Below are positions 24,480 through 31,115 of a stretch of 36,876 nucleotides of DNA, piece after piece (within the stretch, counting starts at the first letter, position 1; every line of letters starts with the position of its first letter). A model generated the notes under the pieces. It made no database searches, was not told the origin of the DNA, and was given only the letters and a program-made list of their open reading frames with translations. Where the stretch lies: the NCBI GenBank assembly GCA_025965435.1, contig JAOPWZ010000023.1, forward strand, positions 1 to 36,876, written 5' to 3'. Both the position numbers and the translations under genes were made by a program. The DNA is from Aeromicrobium sp. Lineage in GTDB: Bacteria; Actinomycetota; Actinomycetes; Propionibacteriales; Nocardioidaceae.

Positions 24480-24912
24480 CCTTCGAGGTCGATGAATGGG
24501 GAGCCGGTTCCGAAAGGACCGGCTCCTTTGTCGTTCCCGGCTTGCCCTGGGTCGGCTGGTGCAGCGGCTTCATGCCCGGCGGCAGCTGACCGGTCGACTT
24601 GACCCAGTAGGTCGCGGTGCCGCGGCGCACGCCGACCTTGACCAGCTCGATCAGGCCGCCTCCGACCACGGCCCACGTCACCGCCTCGCGGGTGCTGACC
24701 TCGGGATGACGTCCACTGGTCGGCGGCTTCTTGCCGGTGACGACACGCCACACGATCGCTGACGCTCGCGCGGCCAGCAGGCCCGCCAGGACCGACGAGC
24801 CACGGTCCATGACCCTCCACGTACCCCGGCCGGGTGCCTTCGTGTTCGGGGTCGCGGCGGCCTGCTGGGTGAGCGAGACGTCCTTGCTGTTGTTCTTACG
24901 CTTCTTCGCCAC
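24454..24912 (-). CDS. DUF4235 family membrane protein
   Basis: A 152-residue protein. Residues about 25-105 resemble DUF4235: SSVLAGLLAARASAIVWRVV, then GKKPPTS, then VTWAVVGGGLIELVKVGVRR and YWVKSTGQLPPG. Two weak membrane segments are likely; both ends are polar. I chose GTG at 24912 (first residues MAKKRKNN as in relatives) with GGAG nine bases before it; an ATG at 24927 is the alternative. The start lies inside the end of the DUF3093 gene. The last 30 residues are low-complexity and run through the terminator of the convergent DUF4193 gene into its coding part, so the true end of the functional domain is earlier. It is absent from the matching mycobacterial block as I recall it. Confidence 0.75.
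   Translation of the reverse strand: MAKKRKNNSKDVSLTQQAAATPNTKAPGRGTWRVMDRGSSVLAGLLAARASAIVWRVVTGKKPPTSGRHPEVSTREAVTWAVVGGGLIELVKVGVRRGTATYWVKSTGQLPPGMKPLHQPTQGKPGTTKEPVLSEPAPHSSTSKVSRRNRGR
24500..24530 (+). terminator. Intrinsic terminator of the DUF4193 gene
   Basis: GGAGCCGGTTCC, loop GAAA, GGACCGGCTCC, then TTTG: an 11-bp GC-rich stem with one bulged T and a short T tract, about 20 bases after the stop. The hairpin lies within the reading frame of the convergent DUF4235 gene. Confidence 0.8.
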
Positions 24913-25390
24913 GGGGCGTGTCTCCATTCGTCTCGTGCGGTGCTGTCGGTGAGAGGGTCGCCACGGCCGTGGCGAAGTCGTCGGGATGGCGGCTGGAGAC
25001 CAGCCAGTACGGCGTCGGGTCGGCCGGGTCGTCGATCGTCACCATGACGCCGTGGTCGAGGTACGGCCGGGTCATCAGGTGCGCGCGGGCGTCGGCACCG
25101 GTGCCCAGCTGCGTGCGGTAGGCGACCCGGTCCAGCGCCGCGGCACCGCCGATGTGGGCCGGCTCCACGAAGGCCCGTCCGACCCGGAGACCCTCGGCGT
25201 CGACGGTGATCAGCACGGAGCCGTAGCGCCACACGGTGTAGCCGCCCGCGGCGAAGAGCACGACGGTCACGATGACGGCGAACGTCCACGTCGTCGCGAT
25301 GACGAACACCCAGCCCCAGACGAGAGCGAATCCAAGGGCTGCGATCCACCACGACACGGGGGCGGACAGGCGTTCGCGGTAGGTCGTCAC
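24896..25390 (-). CDS. DUF3093 membrane protein
   Basis: A 164-residue actinobacterial protein matching DUF3093 (M. tuberculosis Rv2698). It begins [14 protein letters not shown], followed by two adjacent membrane segments (about residues 14-55) and a cytosolic domain with [19 protein letters not shown] and a C-terminal half like [20 protein letters not shown]. Function unknown. GTG at 25390 is chosen with AAGG seven bases before it. It is divergent from dut (54-base gap) and overlaps the DUF4235 gene downstream by 17 bases, so the two are probably one transcript. Confidence 0.88.
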   Translation of the reverse strand: MTTYRERLSAPVSWWIAALGFALVWGWVFVIATTWTFAVIVTVVLFAAGGYTVWRYGSVLITVDAEGLRVGRAFVEPAHIGGAAALDRVAYRTQLGTGADARAHLMTRPYLDHGVMVTIDDPADPTPYWLVSSRHPDDFATAVATLSPTAPHETNGDTPRGEEA

Positions 25391-25431
25391 GGAACAACCT
25401 TGCCTCATGGAGGAGCAGCCGGTGACGGAGG

Positions 25432-25437
25432 TAGTCT
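25432..25437 (+). promoter_or_regulatory. Probable -10 box of leaderless dut
   Basis: TAGTCT is followed by seven bases (CGGCGGC) and the dut ATG. There is no ribosome-binding site in this gap. Confidence 0.55.
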
Positions 25438-25444
25438 CGGCGGC

Positions 25445-25915
25445 ATGCTCGACGTGACGGTGACACGCCTCGATCCGGATGTGCCGCTGCCGGCCTACGC
25501 CCACCCGGGCGACGCCGGTGCCGACCTCGTCACGACGGTCGACGTCGAGCTGGGTCCCGGCCAACGCGTCCTGGTGCCGACCGGCATCGCGATCGCCCTG
25601 CCCGACGGCCTGGCCGCGTTCGTGCATCCCCGATCGGGGCTGGCGCTCCGGCTCGGCCTGTCGATCGTCAACACCCCCGGGACGATCGACGCCGGCTACC
25701 GCGGCGAGATCAAGGTGCTGCTGGTCAACCACGACCCGGTCGAGCGCATCACGCTGAGCCGCGGCGACCGGATCGCGCAGCTGGTCATCCAGAAGGTCGA
25801 GCACGTGACCTTCGTCGAGTCAGAGGTGCTGGGGGAGTCGGTGCGCGGCGCCGGGGGTTACGGTTCAACAGGTGGTCACGCGACCGCCCAGGTCCACGAA
25901 GAGAGCAGCAGCTGA
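25445..25915 (+). CDS. dut: dUTP diphosphatase
   Basis: A 156-residue trimeric dUTPase that hydrolyses dUTP to dUMP, keeping uracil out of DNA and feeding dTMP synthesis. All five motifs are present: DAGADL (23-28), HPRSGLALR (61-69), [17 protein letters not shown] with catalytic Asp82, [10 protein letters not shown] and [10 protein letters not shown]. The ATG at 25445 is set by family length and the TAGTCT box; an upstream in-frame extension is not real. The stop shares one base with the next ATG (TGATG). Confidence 0.96.
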   Translation: MLDVTVTRLDPDVPLPAYAHPGDAGADLVTTVDVELGPGQRVLVPTGIAIALPDGLAAFVHPRSGLALRLGLSIVNTPGTIDAGYRGEIKVLLVNHDPVERITLSRGDRIAQLVIQKVEHVTFVESEVLGESVRGAGGYGSTGGHATAQVHEESSS

Positions 25916-26547
25916 TGGCACGACGACGAGGCAAGCAGCAACACGACGACGAAGCCGTCGTCGCACCCGTGCAGGTCGAGGGGGTGCGCCACCTCGGTCC
26001 ATGGGACTCCTCGGAGCGTTCACCCGATGACGACGGCACCTACATCGACCTCGGGTCGCTGGCCATCCGCGTGCGTCCCGGCCTCGACGTCCAGCTGCCC
26101 GCTGACGGCGACGGCGGCGAGATCGGGGCGGTCGTGATGGTCGCCGAGGACGCGGCGCTCGAGCTGAGGGCGTTCGCCGCCACGCGGTCAGGCGGCCTGT
26201 GGGACGAGGTGCGTGACGACCTGATCCTGGAGGTCGCCCGGCTCGACGGCGAGTGCGAGCAGGTCGACGGGCTCTTCGGCCCGGAGCTGCACGTCAAGGT
26301 GCCGGTCGAGCTGCCCGACGGAGAGAAGGGCTTCCAGCCCAGCCGGATCGTCGGCATCGAGGGGCCCCGCTGGCTCCTGCGGGCGACGCTGCTCGGCGAG
26401 GCGGGCCTCCATCCGTCCGACGAGGGCCTGCTGATGGACACGCTGCGCGACGTCATCGTCCAGCGCGGCCCGGAGCCCCGTATCCCGCGTGAGTCGCTGC
26501 TGCTGACGGTGCCGTCGAACGCCACCATCATTCCGGCCGACGAGTAG
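25915..26547 (+). CDS. DUF3710 family protein
   Basis: A 210-residue soluble actinobacterial protein (M. tuberculosis Rv2696c type). After a basic, charged N-terminus, the conserved core includes YIDLGSLAIRVRPGLDVQL, LELRAFAATRSGGLWDEVRD and a late GPRWLLRATLLGEAG. Function unknown. Start by one-base overlap with dut. The TAG stop is also the first half of the -10 box of the next gene. Confidence 0.9.
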   Translation: MARRRGKQQHDDEAVVAPVQVEGVRHLGPWDSSERSPDDDGTYIDLGSLAIRVRPGLDVQLPADGDGGEIGAVVMVAEDAALELRAFAATRSGGLWDEVRDDLILEVARLDGECEQVDGLFGPELHVKVPVELPDGEKGFQPSRIVGIEGPRWLLRATLLGEAGLHPSDEGLLMDTLRDVIVQRGPEPRIPRESLLLTVPSNATIIPADE

Positions 26548-26550
26548 AAT
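26545..26550 (+). promoter_or_regulatory. -10 box TAGAAT formed with the DUF3710 stop codon
   Basis: TAGAAT begins with the DUF3710 stop codon (26545-26547) and is followed by six bases (TCACGC) and ATG at 26557. This fits a leaderless transcript starting inside the dut-DUF3710 unit, and there is no SD in the gap. Confidence 0.6.
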
Positions 26551-26556
26551 TCACGC

Positions 26557-26907
26557 ATGGGACGCTTCAGCAGAACCCTTGAACGACTGTCCTTGGACCG
26601 CCAAGAGGCCGGCGAGCTCCAGAGCGACGCCGCCAAGGCCGGGTGCCAGCCCATCTCGTCGCAGGCCGACCGCTGCATGGCGACGATCCACGGAGTCCTC
26701 CGCTCGGTGACGCTGCGACCGGTCGACGGCGTCACGGCGCTCGAGGCCGAGCTCTACGACGGTTCCGACAGCGTCACGCTGGTGTGGCTGGGTCGCCGCA
26801 AGATCCAGGGCATCAACGCCGGTCGCCAGCTCACGGCGTTCGGCCGCATCGGCATGCGCGGCACGACCCGCATCGTCTACAACCCGCGCTACGAGCTCGA
26901 CGCGTGA
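26557..26907 (+). CDS. OB-fold nucleic-acid-binding protein
   Basis: A 116-residue small protein whose second half is an OB fold: GVLRSVTLRPVDGVTALEAE, LYDGSDSVTLVWLGRR and AGRQLTAFGRIGMRGTTRIV are its strands. It matches M. tuberculosis Rv2694c in position and size. It probably binds single-stranded nucleic acid, but no ligand is known to me. Start ATG at 26557 is fixed by the TAGAAT box. The stop overlaps the DUF3159 start (GTGA). Confidence 0.88.
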   Translation: MGRFSRTLERLSLDRQEAGELQSDAAKAGCQPISSQADRCMATIHGVLRSVTLRPVDGVTALEAELYDGSDSVTLVWLGRRKIQGINAGRQLTAFGRIGMRGTTRIVYNPRYELDA

Positions 26908-27566
26908 CGTCTGCCCAGGTCACGGTCGAGCAGGTCGTCCGGGCGCAGCTGTCCAAGGCCCTCGGCGGGCCCCGGGGCATCGTCGAGAGCGCCGTGCCGA
27001 CGGCCCTGTTCACGATTCTCTTCCTGACCACCCGCGACATCCGGCTGTCGCTGTACGCCAGCATCGGCGTCACGGCGGCGCTGCTGGTCGTCCGTGTCGT
27101 CCAGCGGTCGACGACGCAGTTCGTCCTCAACGCCCTCGTCGGCATCGGCATCGGCGCGCTGTTCGCCTACCGCGCCTCTCAGTCGGGTGGATCCGAGGAG
27201 GACGTCGCGCGCGCGGTGTTCACGCCGGGACTCATCTACAACGGCGTCTACGCCGTCATCATCGTGCTCACGATCGTGATCGGCTGGCCGATCGTCGGCT
27301 TCATGGTCGGCTCGGTCATGGGCGACCCGACCGCCTGGCACTCCGACAAGGCCGTCGTCCGGCTGTGCTCGCAGCTGACCTGGGTGCTGGCCGTCCCGTG
27401 CGTCATCCGCGTGGCGGTGCAGCTGCCGTTGTGGCTCGACCACCAGATCGGCTTGCTCGGCGCGTCCAAGATCGCCCTCGGCTGGCCCCTGCAGCTGGCG
27501 TCCTTCGCCGTCATGGGCTGGCTCCTCAGCCGCAACCGCACCCCCGTGGAGCCCGACCCGGCGTAG
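26904..27566 (+). CDS. DUF3159 integral membrane protein
   Basis: A 220-residue membrane protein with about six hydrophobic segments, of the actinobacterial DUF3159 family (M. tuberculosis Rv2693c). Visible conserved points are GGPRGIVESAVPTALFTILF at the start and IGWPIVGFMVGSVMGDPTAW in the middle. Function unknown; standing next to the RCK/KimA-like genes it may belong to ion homeostasis, but that is only neighbourhood inference. GTG at 26904 overlaps the previous stop. A long inverted repeat follows its end. Confidence 0.87.
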   Translation: MTSAQVTVEQVVRAQLSKALGGPRGIVESAVPTALFTILFLTTRDIRLSLYASIGVTAALLVVRVVQRSTTQFVLNALVGIGIGALFAYRASQSGGSEEDVARAVFTPGLIYNGVYAVIIVLTIVIGWPIVGFMVGSVMGDPTAWHSDKAVVRLCSQLTWVLAVPCVIRVAVQLPLWLDHQIGLLGASKIALGWPLQLASFAVMGWLLSRNRTPVEPDPA

Positions 27567-27596
27567 GGCGCGGGTCTCGTGGGCCCCGTCGCTGAC

Positions 27597-27679
27597 GAGT
27601 CAGTTGTGGCCCTCCGAGGAGCCACTTGTTGCCCGGCTTGCGACAGCTCGATGGCCCCTCGGAGGGCCACAACCGACTC
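27597..27679. repeat. Long inverted repeat between convergent genes
   Basis: Arms at 27597-27619 and 27657-27679 are 23 bases each and pair with a single mismatch; they begin GAGTCAGTTGTGGCCC and end GGGCCACAACCGACTC. The 37-base loop contains a further inverted GCCAC copy. It fills the gap between DUF3159 (+) and ceoC (-), so it could act as a two-way terminator. Size, symmetry and lack of a T tract also fit a MITE/REP-like element. No gene is supported in 27567-27707. Confidence 0.85.
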
Positions 27680-27707
27680 CTCAGCCGGGCCTTGCTTCGC
27701 TCGGCCC

Positions 27708-28370
27708 TCAGTACTTGGGGGAGAGGAGCTGGCCGATGTGGTCCTCGGCCTGTTCGGGCGTCACGAACAGCAGCTCGTCGCCGGCCTCGAGCGAACGATC
27801 GGCGTCGGGTGTCTCGATCGTCTGGTCGCGCAGGATCGCGACGAGGACGACGTCGTCCGGCCACGGCACCTCGCTGACCCGCTTGCCGACGTACGGGGAG
27901 TCGGCGGGCATCGTCAGCTCGACGAGGGTCGTGTTGCTCTGGCGGAACGTGAACAGGCGCACCAGGTCGCCGACCGTCACGGCCTCCTCGACCAGAGCCG
28001 ACATGAGGCGCGGCGTCGAGACGGAGACGTCGACGCCCCACGACTCGCTGAACAGCCACTCGTTGCTCGGGTGGTTGACGCGGCCGACGGTGCGGGGCAC
28101 GGCGAACTCGGTCTTTGCGAGCAGCGAGATGACCAGGTTGGCCTTGTCGTCGCCGGTCGCCGAGATCACGACGTCGCACGACTCGAGCTGGGCCTCCTCC
28201 AGGGACGACAGCTCGCAGGCGTCCGCGAGGAGCCACTGGGCCTGGGGAACGAGCTCGGCGCGGATGGACGCGGGGTTCTTGTCGATCAGCAGGATCGAGT
28301 GCCCGTTGCCGATGAGCTCCTGGGCGACCGAACGTCCCACGGCGCCGGCGCCGGCGATCACGACGCGCAT
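27708..28370 (-). CDS. ceoC: TrkA-family potassium regulatory (RCK) protein, second of pair
   Basis: A 220-residue RCK protein: N-terminal Rossmann domain (MRVVIAGAGAVGRSVAQELI, with Asp in LLIDKNP binding nucleotide, residues 1-130) and a C-terminal TrkA-C domain (about 135-215; TTLVELTMPADSPYVGKRVS and GDELLFVTP). Such proteins sense NAD(H)/ATP, or cyclic di-AMP through the TrkA-C domain, and gate potassium transporters. The ATG shares one base with the ceoB stop (TGATG). Equivalent to M. tuberculosis ceoC (Rv2692) by order and orientation. No TrkH/KtrB membrane subunit is encoded nearby. Confidence 0.9.
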   Translation of the reverse strand: MRVVIAGAGAVGRSVAQELIGNGHSILLIDKNPASIRAELVPQAQWLLADACELSSLEEAQLESCDVVISATGDDKANLVISLLAKTEFAVPRTVGRVNHPSNEWLFSESWGVDVSVSTPRLMSALVEEAVTVGDLVRLFTFRQSNTTLVELTMPADSPYVGKRVSEVPWPDDVVLVAILRDQTIETPDADRSLEAGDELLFVTPEQAEDHIGQLLSPKY

Positions 28371-29032
28371 CAGCCGGCCTCCGGTCCTGCGTCGATGGCG
28401 GCGTGCGAGCTGTCGGCGGTCGACTCCAGCATGAACAGGCTGAGGTAGTCGCCCTCCTGGATGACGGTCTCGGGCGTCGCAATGAGTCCCTTGCCCAGAC
28501 GGGTGAGGTGGGCGACGCGCACGCTGGCGGTGGCCTCGAGCTCGGCGATGCGGTGACCGACCCAGCTGAACGGCGCGTAGACCAGGTCGAGGCGGACCTC
28601 GCCGGACTGGTCTCGCCACGCCGGCTCGGAGCCGGCCGGGACGAGGCGCCGCAGCACCTGGTCGGCGGCCCACGGGACCGTCGCGACGGTGGGGACGCCG
28701 AGTCGCTCGTACACCTCGGCGCGGCCCGGGTCGTAGATGCGGGCGACGACGTTCTGGATGCCGAACTGCTCGCGGGCGACTCGGGCCGAGATGATGTTGG
28801 AGTTGTCACCGCTGGACACCGCGGCGAAGGCGTCCGCCTGCTCGATGCCGGCCTTGACCAGGACGTCACGGTCGAAGCCCATGCCCGTCACCGTGATCCC
28901 GGCGAAACCGGGCCCCAGACGACGGAAGGCATCGGGGTTGGTGTCGATCACGGCGGTGCTGTGACCTCGGTCCTCGAGGCTGCGCGTGAGCGTCGATCCG
29001 ACGCGTCCGCAGCCCATGATCACGATGTGCAC
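28370..29032 (-). CDS. ceoB: TrkA-family potassium regulatory (RCK) protein, first of pair
   Basis: A 220-residue RCK protein paralogous to ceoC: Rossmann domain with VHIVIMGCGRVGSTLTRSLE and VIDTNP, the segment SSGDNSNIISARVAREQFG, and a C-terminal TrkA-C domain (EVRLDLVYAPFSWVGHRIAE to GDYLSLFM). The equal lengths suggest that the two form a hetero-octameric ring. GTG at 29032 is chosen because the homologous region starts here and TAGCGT lies seven bases upstream; a longer frame to 29185 would cross the divergent promoter and gene. Equivalent to Rv2691. Confidence 0.9.
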   Translation of the reverse strand: MHIVIMGCGRVGSTLTRSLEDRGHSTAVIDTNPDAFRRLGPGFAGITVTGMGFDRDVLVKAGIEQADAFAAVSSGDNSNIISARVAREQFGIQNVVARIYDPGRAEVYERLGVPTVATVPWAADQVLRRLVPAGSEPAWRDQSGEVRLDLVYAPFSWVGHRIAELEATASVRVAHLTRLGKGLIATPETVIQEGDYLSLFMLESTADSSHAAIDAGPEAG

Positions 29033-29039
29033 GGAGGCG

Positions 29040-29045
29040 ACGCTA
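29040..29045 (-). promoter_or_regulatory. Probable -10 box of leaderless ceoB-ceoC
   Basis: On the minus strand TAGCGT is followed by CGCCTCC and GTG. The box is identical in sequence and distance to that before the TRIC-channel gene. Confidence 0.55.
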
Positions 29046-29088
29046 CACCGGGGCGGACTCTCCTGCGTGCGCAAGGCTCCGACAGGTC

Positions 29089-29094
29089 TAGCAT
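29089..29094 (+). promoter_or_regulatory. Probable -10 box of the leaderless KimA-like gene
   Basis: TAGCAT is followed by eight bases and GTG at 29103. With the ceoB box it makes back-to-back leaderless promoters within a 70-base divergent gap, so one regulator could act on both. Confidence 0.55.
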
Positions 29095-29102
29095 CGTCTT
29101 TC

Positions 29103-31115
29103 GTGGGAGTCACCGAGGTTGCCAAACGTGCCCTGGTCGGTCGCAAGCTCCGCAGCGAGCAGCTCGGCGAGACTCTTCTCCCCAAGCGGATCGCGCTGCC
29201 GGTGTTCGCGAGCGACGCACTGTCGTCAGTTGCCTACGCGCCCGACGAGATCTTCCTGACCCTGTCGCTCGGCGGGCTGTCGGCGTACACGTTCAACTGG
29301 CAGATCGGCCTCGCCGTCACCCTGGTGCTGCTGACCGTCGTCGCGTCCTACCGCCAGAACGTCCACGCGTATCCCAGCGGCGGTGGCGACTACGAGGTGG
29401 CGACCGTCAACCTGGGTCCCACCGCCGGACTGACGGTCGGCAGCGCACTGCTGGTCGACTACGTCCTGACGGTCGCCGTGTCGATCTCGTCGGGCGTCCA
29501 GAATGCGCGTTCGGCACTGCCGTGGCTGGAGGGGCACGAGGCGACCGCTGCGTCCGTCCTGGTGCTGATGCTGATGGCGATCAACCTGCGCGGCACCAAG
29601 GAGTCGGGCCGGGCCTTCGCCGTCCCGACCTACCTGTTCATGATCGCGATCCTGATGATGGGCCTGTGGGGCTACTCCCGCTACCTGTTCGGCGACCTGC
29701 CGAGCGCCCCGAGCGCCGGCTTCGACATCGCGGCCGAGGGCCAGTACGAGAACGGCATCACGGGCATCGCGATGGTGTTCCTGCTGGCCCGGGCCTTCTC
29801 GTCCGGCTGTGCTGCGCTGACGGGGGTCGAGGCGATCAGCAACGGCGTGCCCGCGTTCAAGAAGCCCAAGAGCAAGAACGCCGCGACGACCCTGCTGCTG
29901 CTCGGCACCTTGGCCGTCACGATGCTGATGAGCATCATCGTCCTGGCCGACCTGATGAAGGTCCGCTTCGTCGAGGACCCCGCGCACCAGCTGTTGAAGA
30001 ACGGCACGGCGGTCGGTGACTCGTACGAGCAGGACACCGTCATCGGTCAGCTCGCCAAGACGCTCTACAGCGACTTCACCCCGCTGTTCTACTTCACGAT
30101 CGCCTGCACCGGCATCATCCTGGTGCTGGCCGCCAACACCGCCTTCAACGGGTTCCCGGTGCTCGGCTCGATCCTGGCGCGCGACGGCTTCCTGCCGCGG
30201 CAGCTCGACACCCGCGGTGACCGGCTGACGTTCAGCAACGGCATCATCCTGCTGGCCGTCGCGGCGGTCGTCCTGATCCAGGCCTTCGACGCCGAGGTCA
30301 CCAAGCTCATCCAGCTGTACATCGTGGGCGTGTTCGTCTCGTTCAACCTGAGCCAGCTCGGGATGATCAAGCACTGGAACCGCCACCTCAGCACGGAGAC
30401 CGATCCGCAGGAGCGCAGTCACATGATGCGCTCGCGCGCGGTCAACATGATCGGCCTCGGGATGACCGCGACGGTCCTGGTGATCGTGCTGATCACCAAG
30501 TTCCTGGCCGGCGCCTGGATCGCGATCGTCGCGATGATCGCGATCTTCCTGCTGATGCGGGGCATCGGCCGGCACTACGACCGCGTCTCCGAGGAGCTCG
30601 CGATCGACAACACCGACACCACGTTGCCGTCTCGGGTGCACGCGATCGTCCTGGTGAGCAAGCTGCACAAGCCGACGATGCGCGCCCTGACGTACGCCCG
30701 CGTGTCCAGGCCCAGCTCGATCGAGGCGCTCACGGTCGAGTTCGACCCGGCGACGACGGCGAAGCTCATGGAGCAGTGGGAGGAGCTCGCGATCCCGATC
30801 CCGCTGAAGGTCGTCAACTCGCCCTACCGCGAGCTCGTCCGCCCGGTCATCCGCTACGTCAAGGAGATCCGCAAGCAGAGTCCCCGCGACATCGTCACGG
30901 TCTACATCCCCGAGTACGTCGTCGGCCGGTGGTGGGAGCAGCTGCTGCACAACCAGACGGCGCTGCGGCTCAAGAGTCGTCTGCTGTTCACGCCCGGGGT
31001 GATGGTCACGAGCGTCCCGTACCAGCTGAGCTCGGCGGGTCGGGCCAAGCAGCGGCTGGCCAAGGACCGTCCGGCGCCCGGCGACGTGCGGCGCGGCTTC
31101 CGGGACCACGGATGA
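29103..31115 (+). CDS. KimA-like APC-superfamily permease, probable potassium importer
   Basis: A 670-residue permease with about 12 membrane segments in residues 30-500 and a cytosolic tail of about 170 residues. The N-terminus matches B. subtilis KimA closely: basic KRALVGRKL start, then SDALSSVAYAPDEI, VASYRQNVHAYPSGGGDYEV and LLVDYVLTVAVSISSG. Asp38 and Tyr45 keep the spacing of KimA Asp36 and Tyr43, reported potassium-site residues. KimA is a proton-coupled potassium importer controlled by cyclic di-AMP. Potassium transport here is inferred from this similarity and from divergent ceoB/ceoC; an amino-acid permease is the alternative. GTG at 29103 follows a TAGCAT box. The stop overlaps the methyltransferase ATG (ATGA). 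Equivalent to Rv2690c. Confidence 0.88.
   Translation: MGVTEVAKRALVGRKLRSEQLGETLLPKRIALPVFASDALSSVAYAPDEIFLTLSLGGLSAYTFNWQIGLAVTLVLLTVVASYRQNVHAYPSGGGDYEVATVNLGPTAGLTVGSALLVDYVLTVAVSISSGVQNARSALPWLEGHEATAASVLVLMLMAINLRGTKESGRAFAVPTYLFMIAILMMGLWGYSRYLFGDLPSAPSAGFDIAAEGQYENGITGIAMVFLLARAFSSGCAALTGVEAISNGVPAFKKPKSKNAATTLLLLGTLAVTMLMSIIVLADLMKVRFVEDPAHQLLKNGTAVGDSYEQDTVIGQLAKTLYSDFTPLFYFTIACTGIILVLAANTAFNGFPVLGSILARDGFLPRQLDTRGDRLTFSNGIILLAVAAVVLIQAFDAEVTKLIQLYIVGVFVSFNLSQLGMIKHWNRHLSTETDPQERSHMMRSRAVNMIGLGMTATVLVIVLITKFLAGAWIAIVAMIAIFLLMRGIGRHYDRVSEELAIDNTDTTLPSRVHAIVLVSKLHKPTMRALTYARVSRPSSIEALTVEFDPATTAKLMEQWEELAIPIPLKVVNSPYRELVRPVIRYVKEIRKQSPRDIVTVYIPEYVVGRWWEQLLHNQTALRLKSRLLFTPGVMVTSVPYQLSSAGRAKQRLAKDRPAPGDVRRGFRDHG

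Noticed and set aside
29226-31109. A 627-residue minus-strand frame opposite the KimA-like gene, and similar long frames opposite the OatA-like gene (1806-3890), parC (8256-9518) and the Pat fusion (8987-11692)
   Set aside because: Composition is dominated by Arg, Asp, Gln and Gly without motifs. Each lies opposite a well-supported gene, as expected from GC-rich codon bias.
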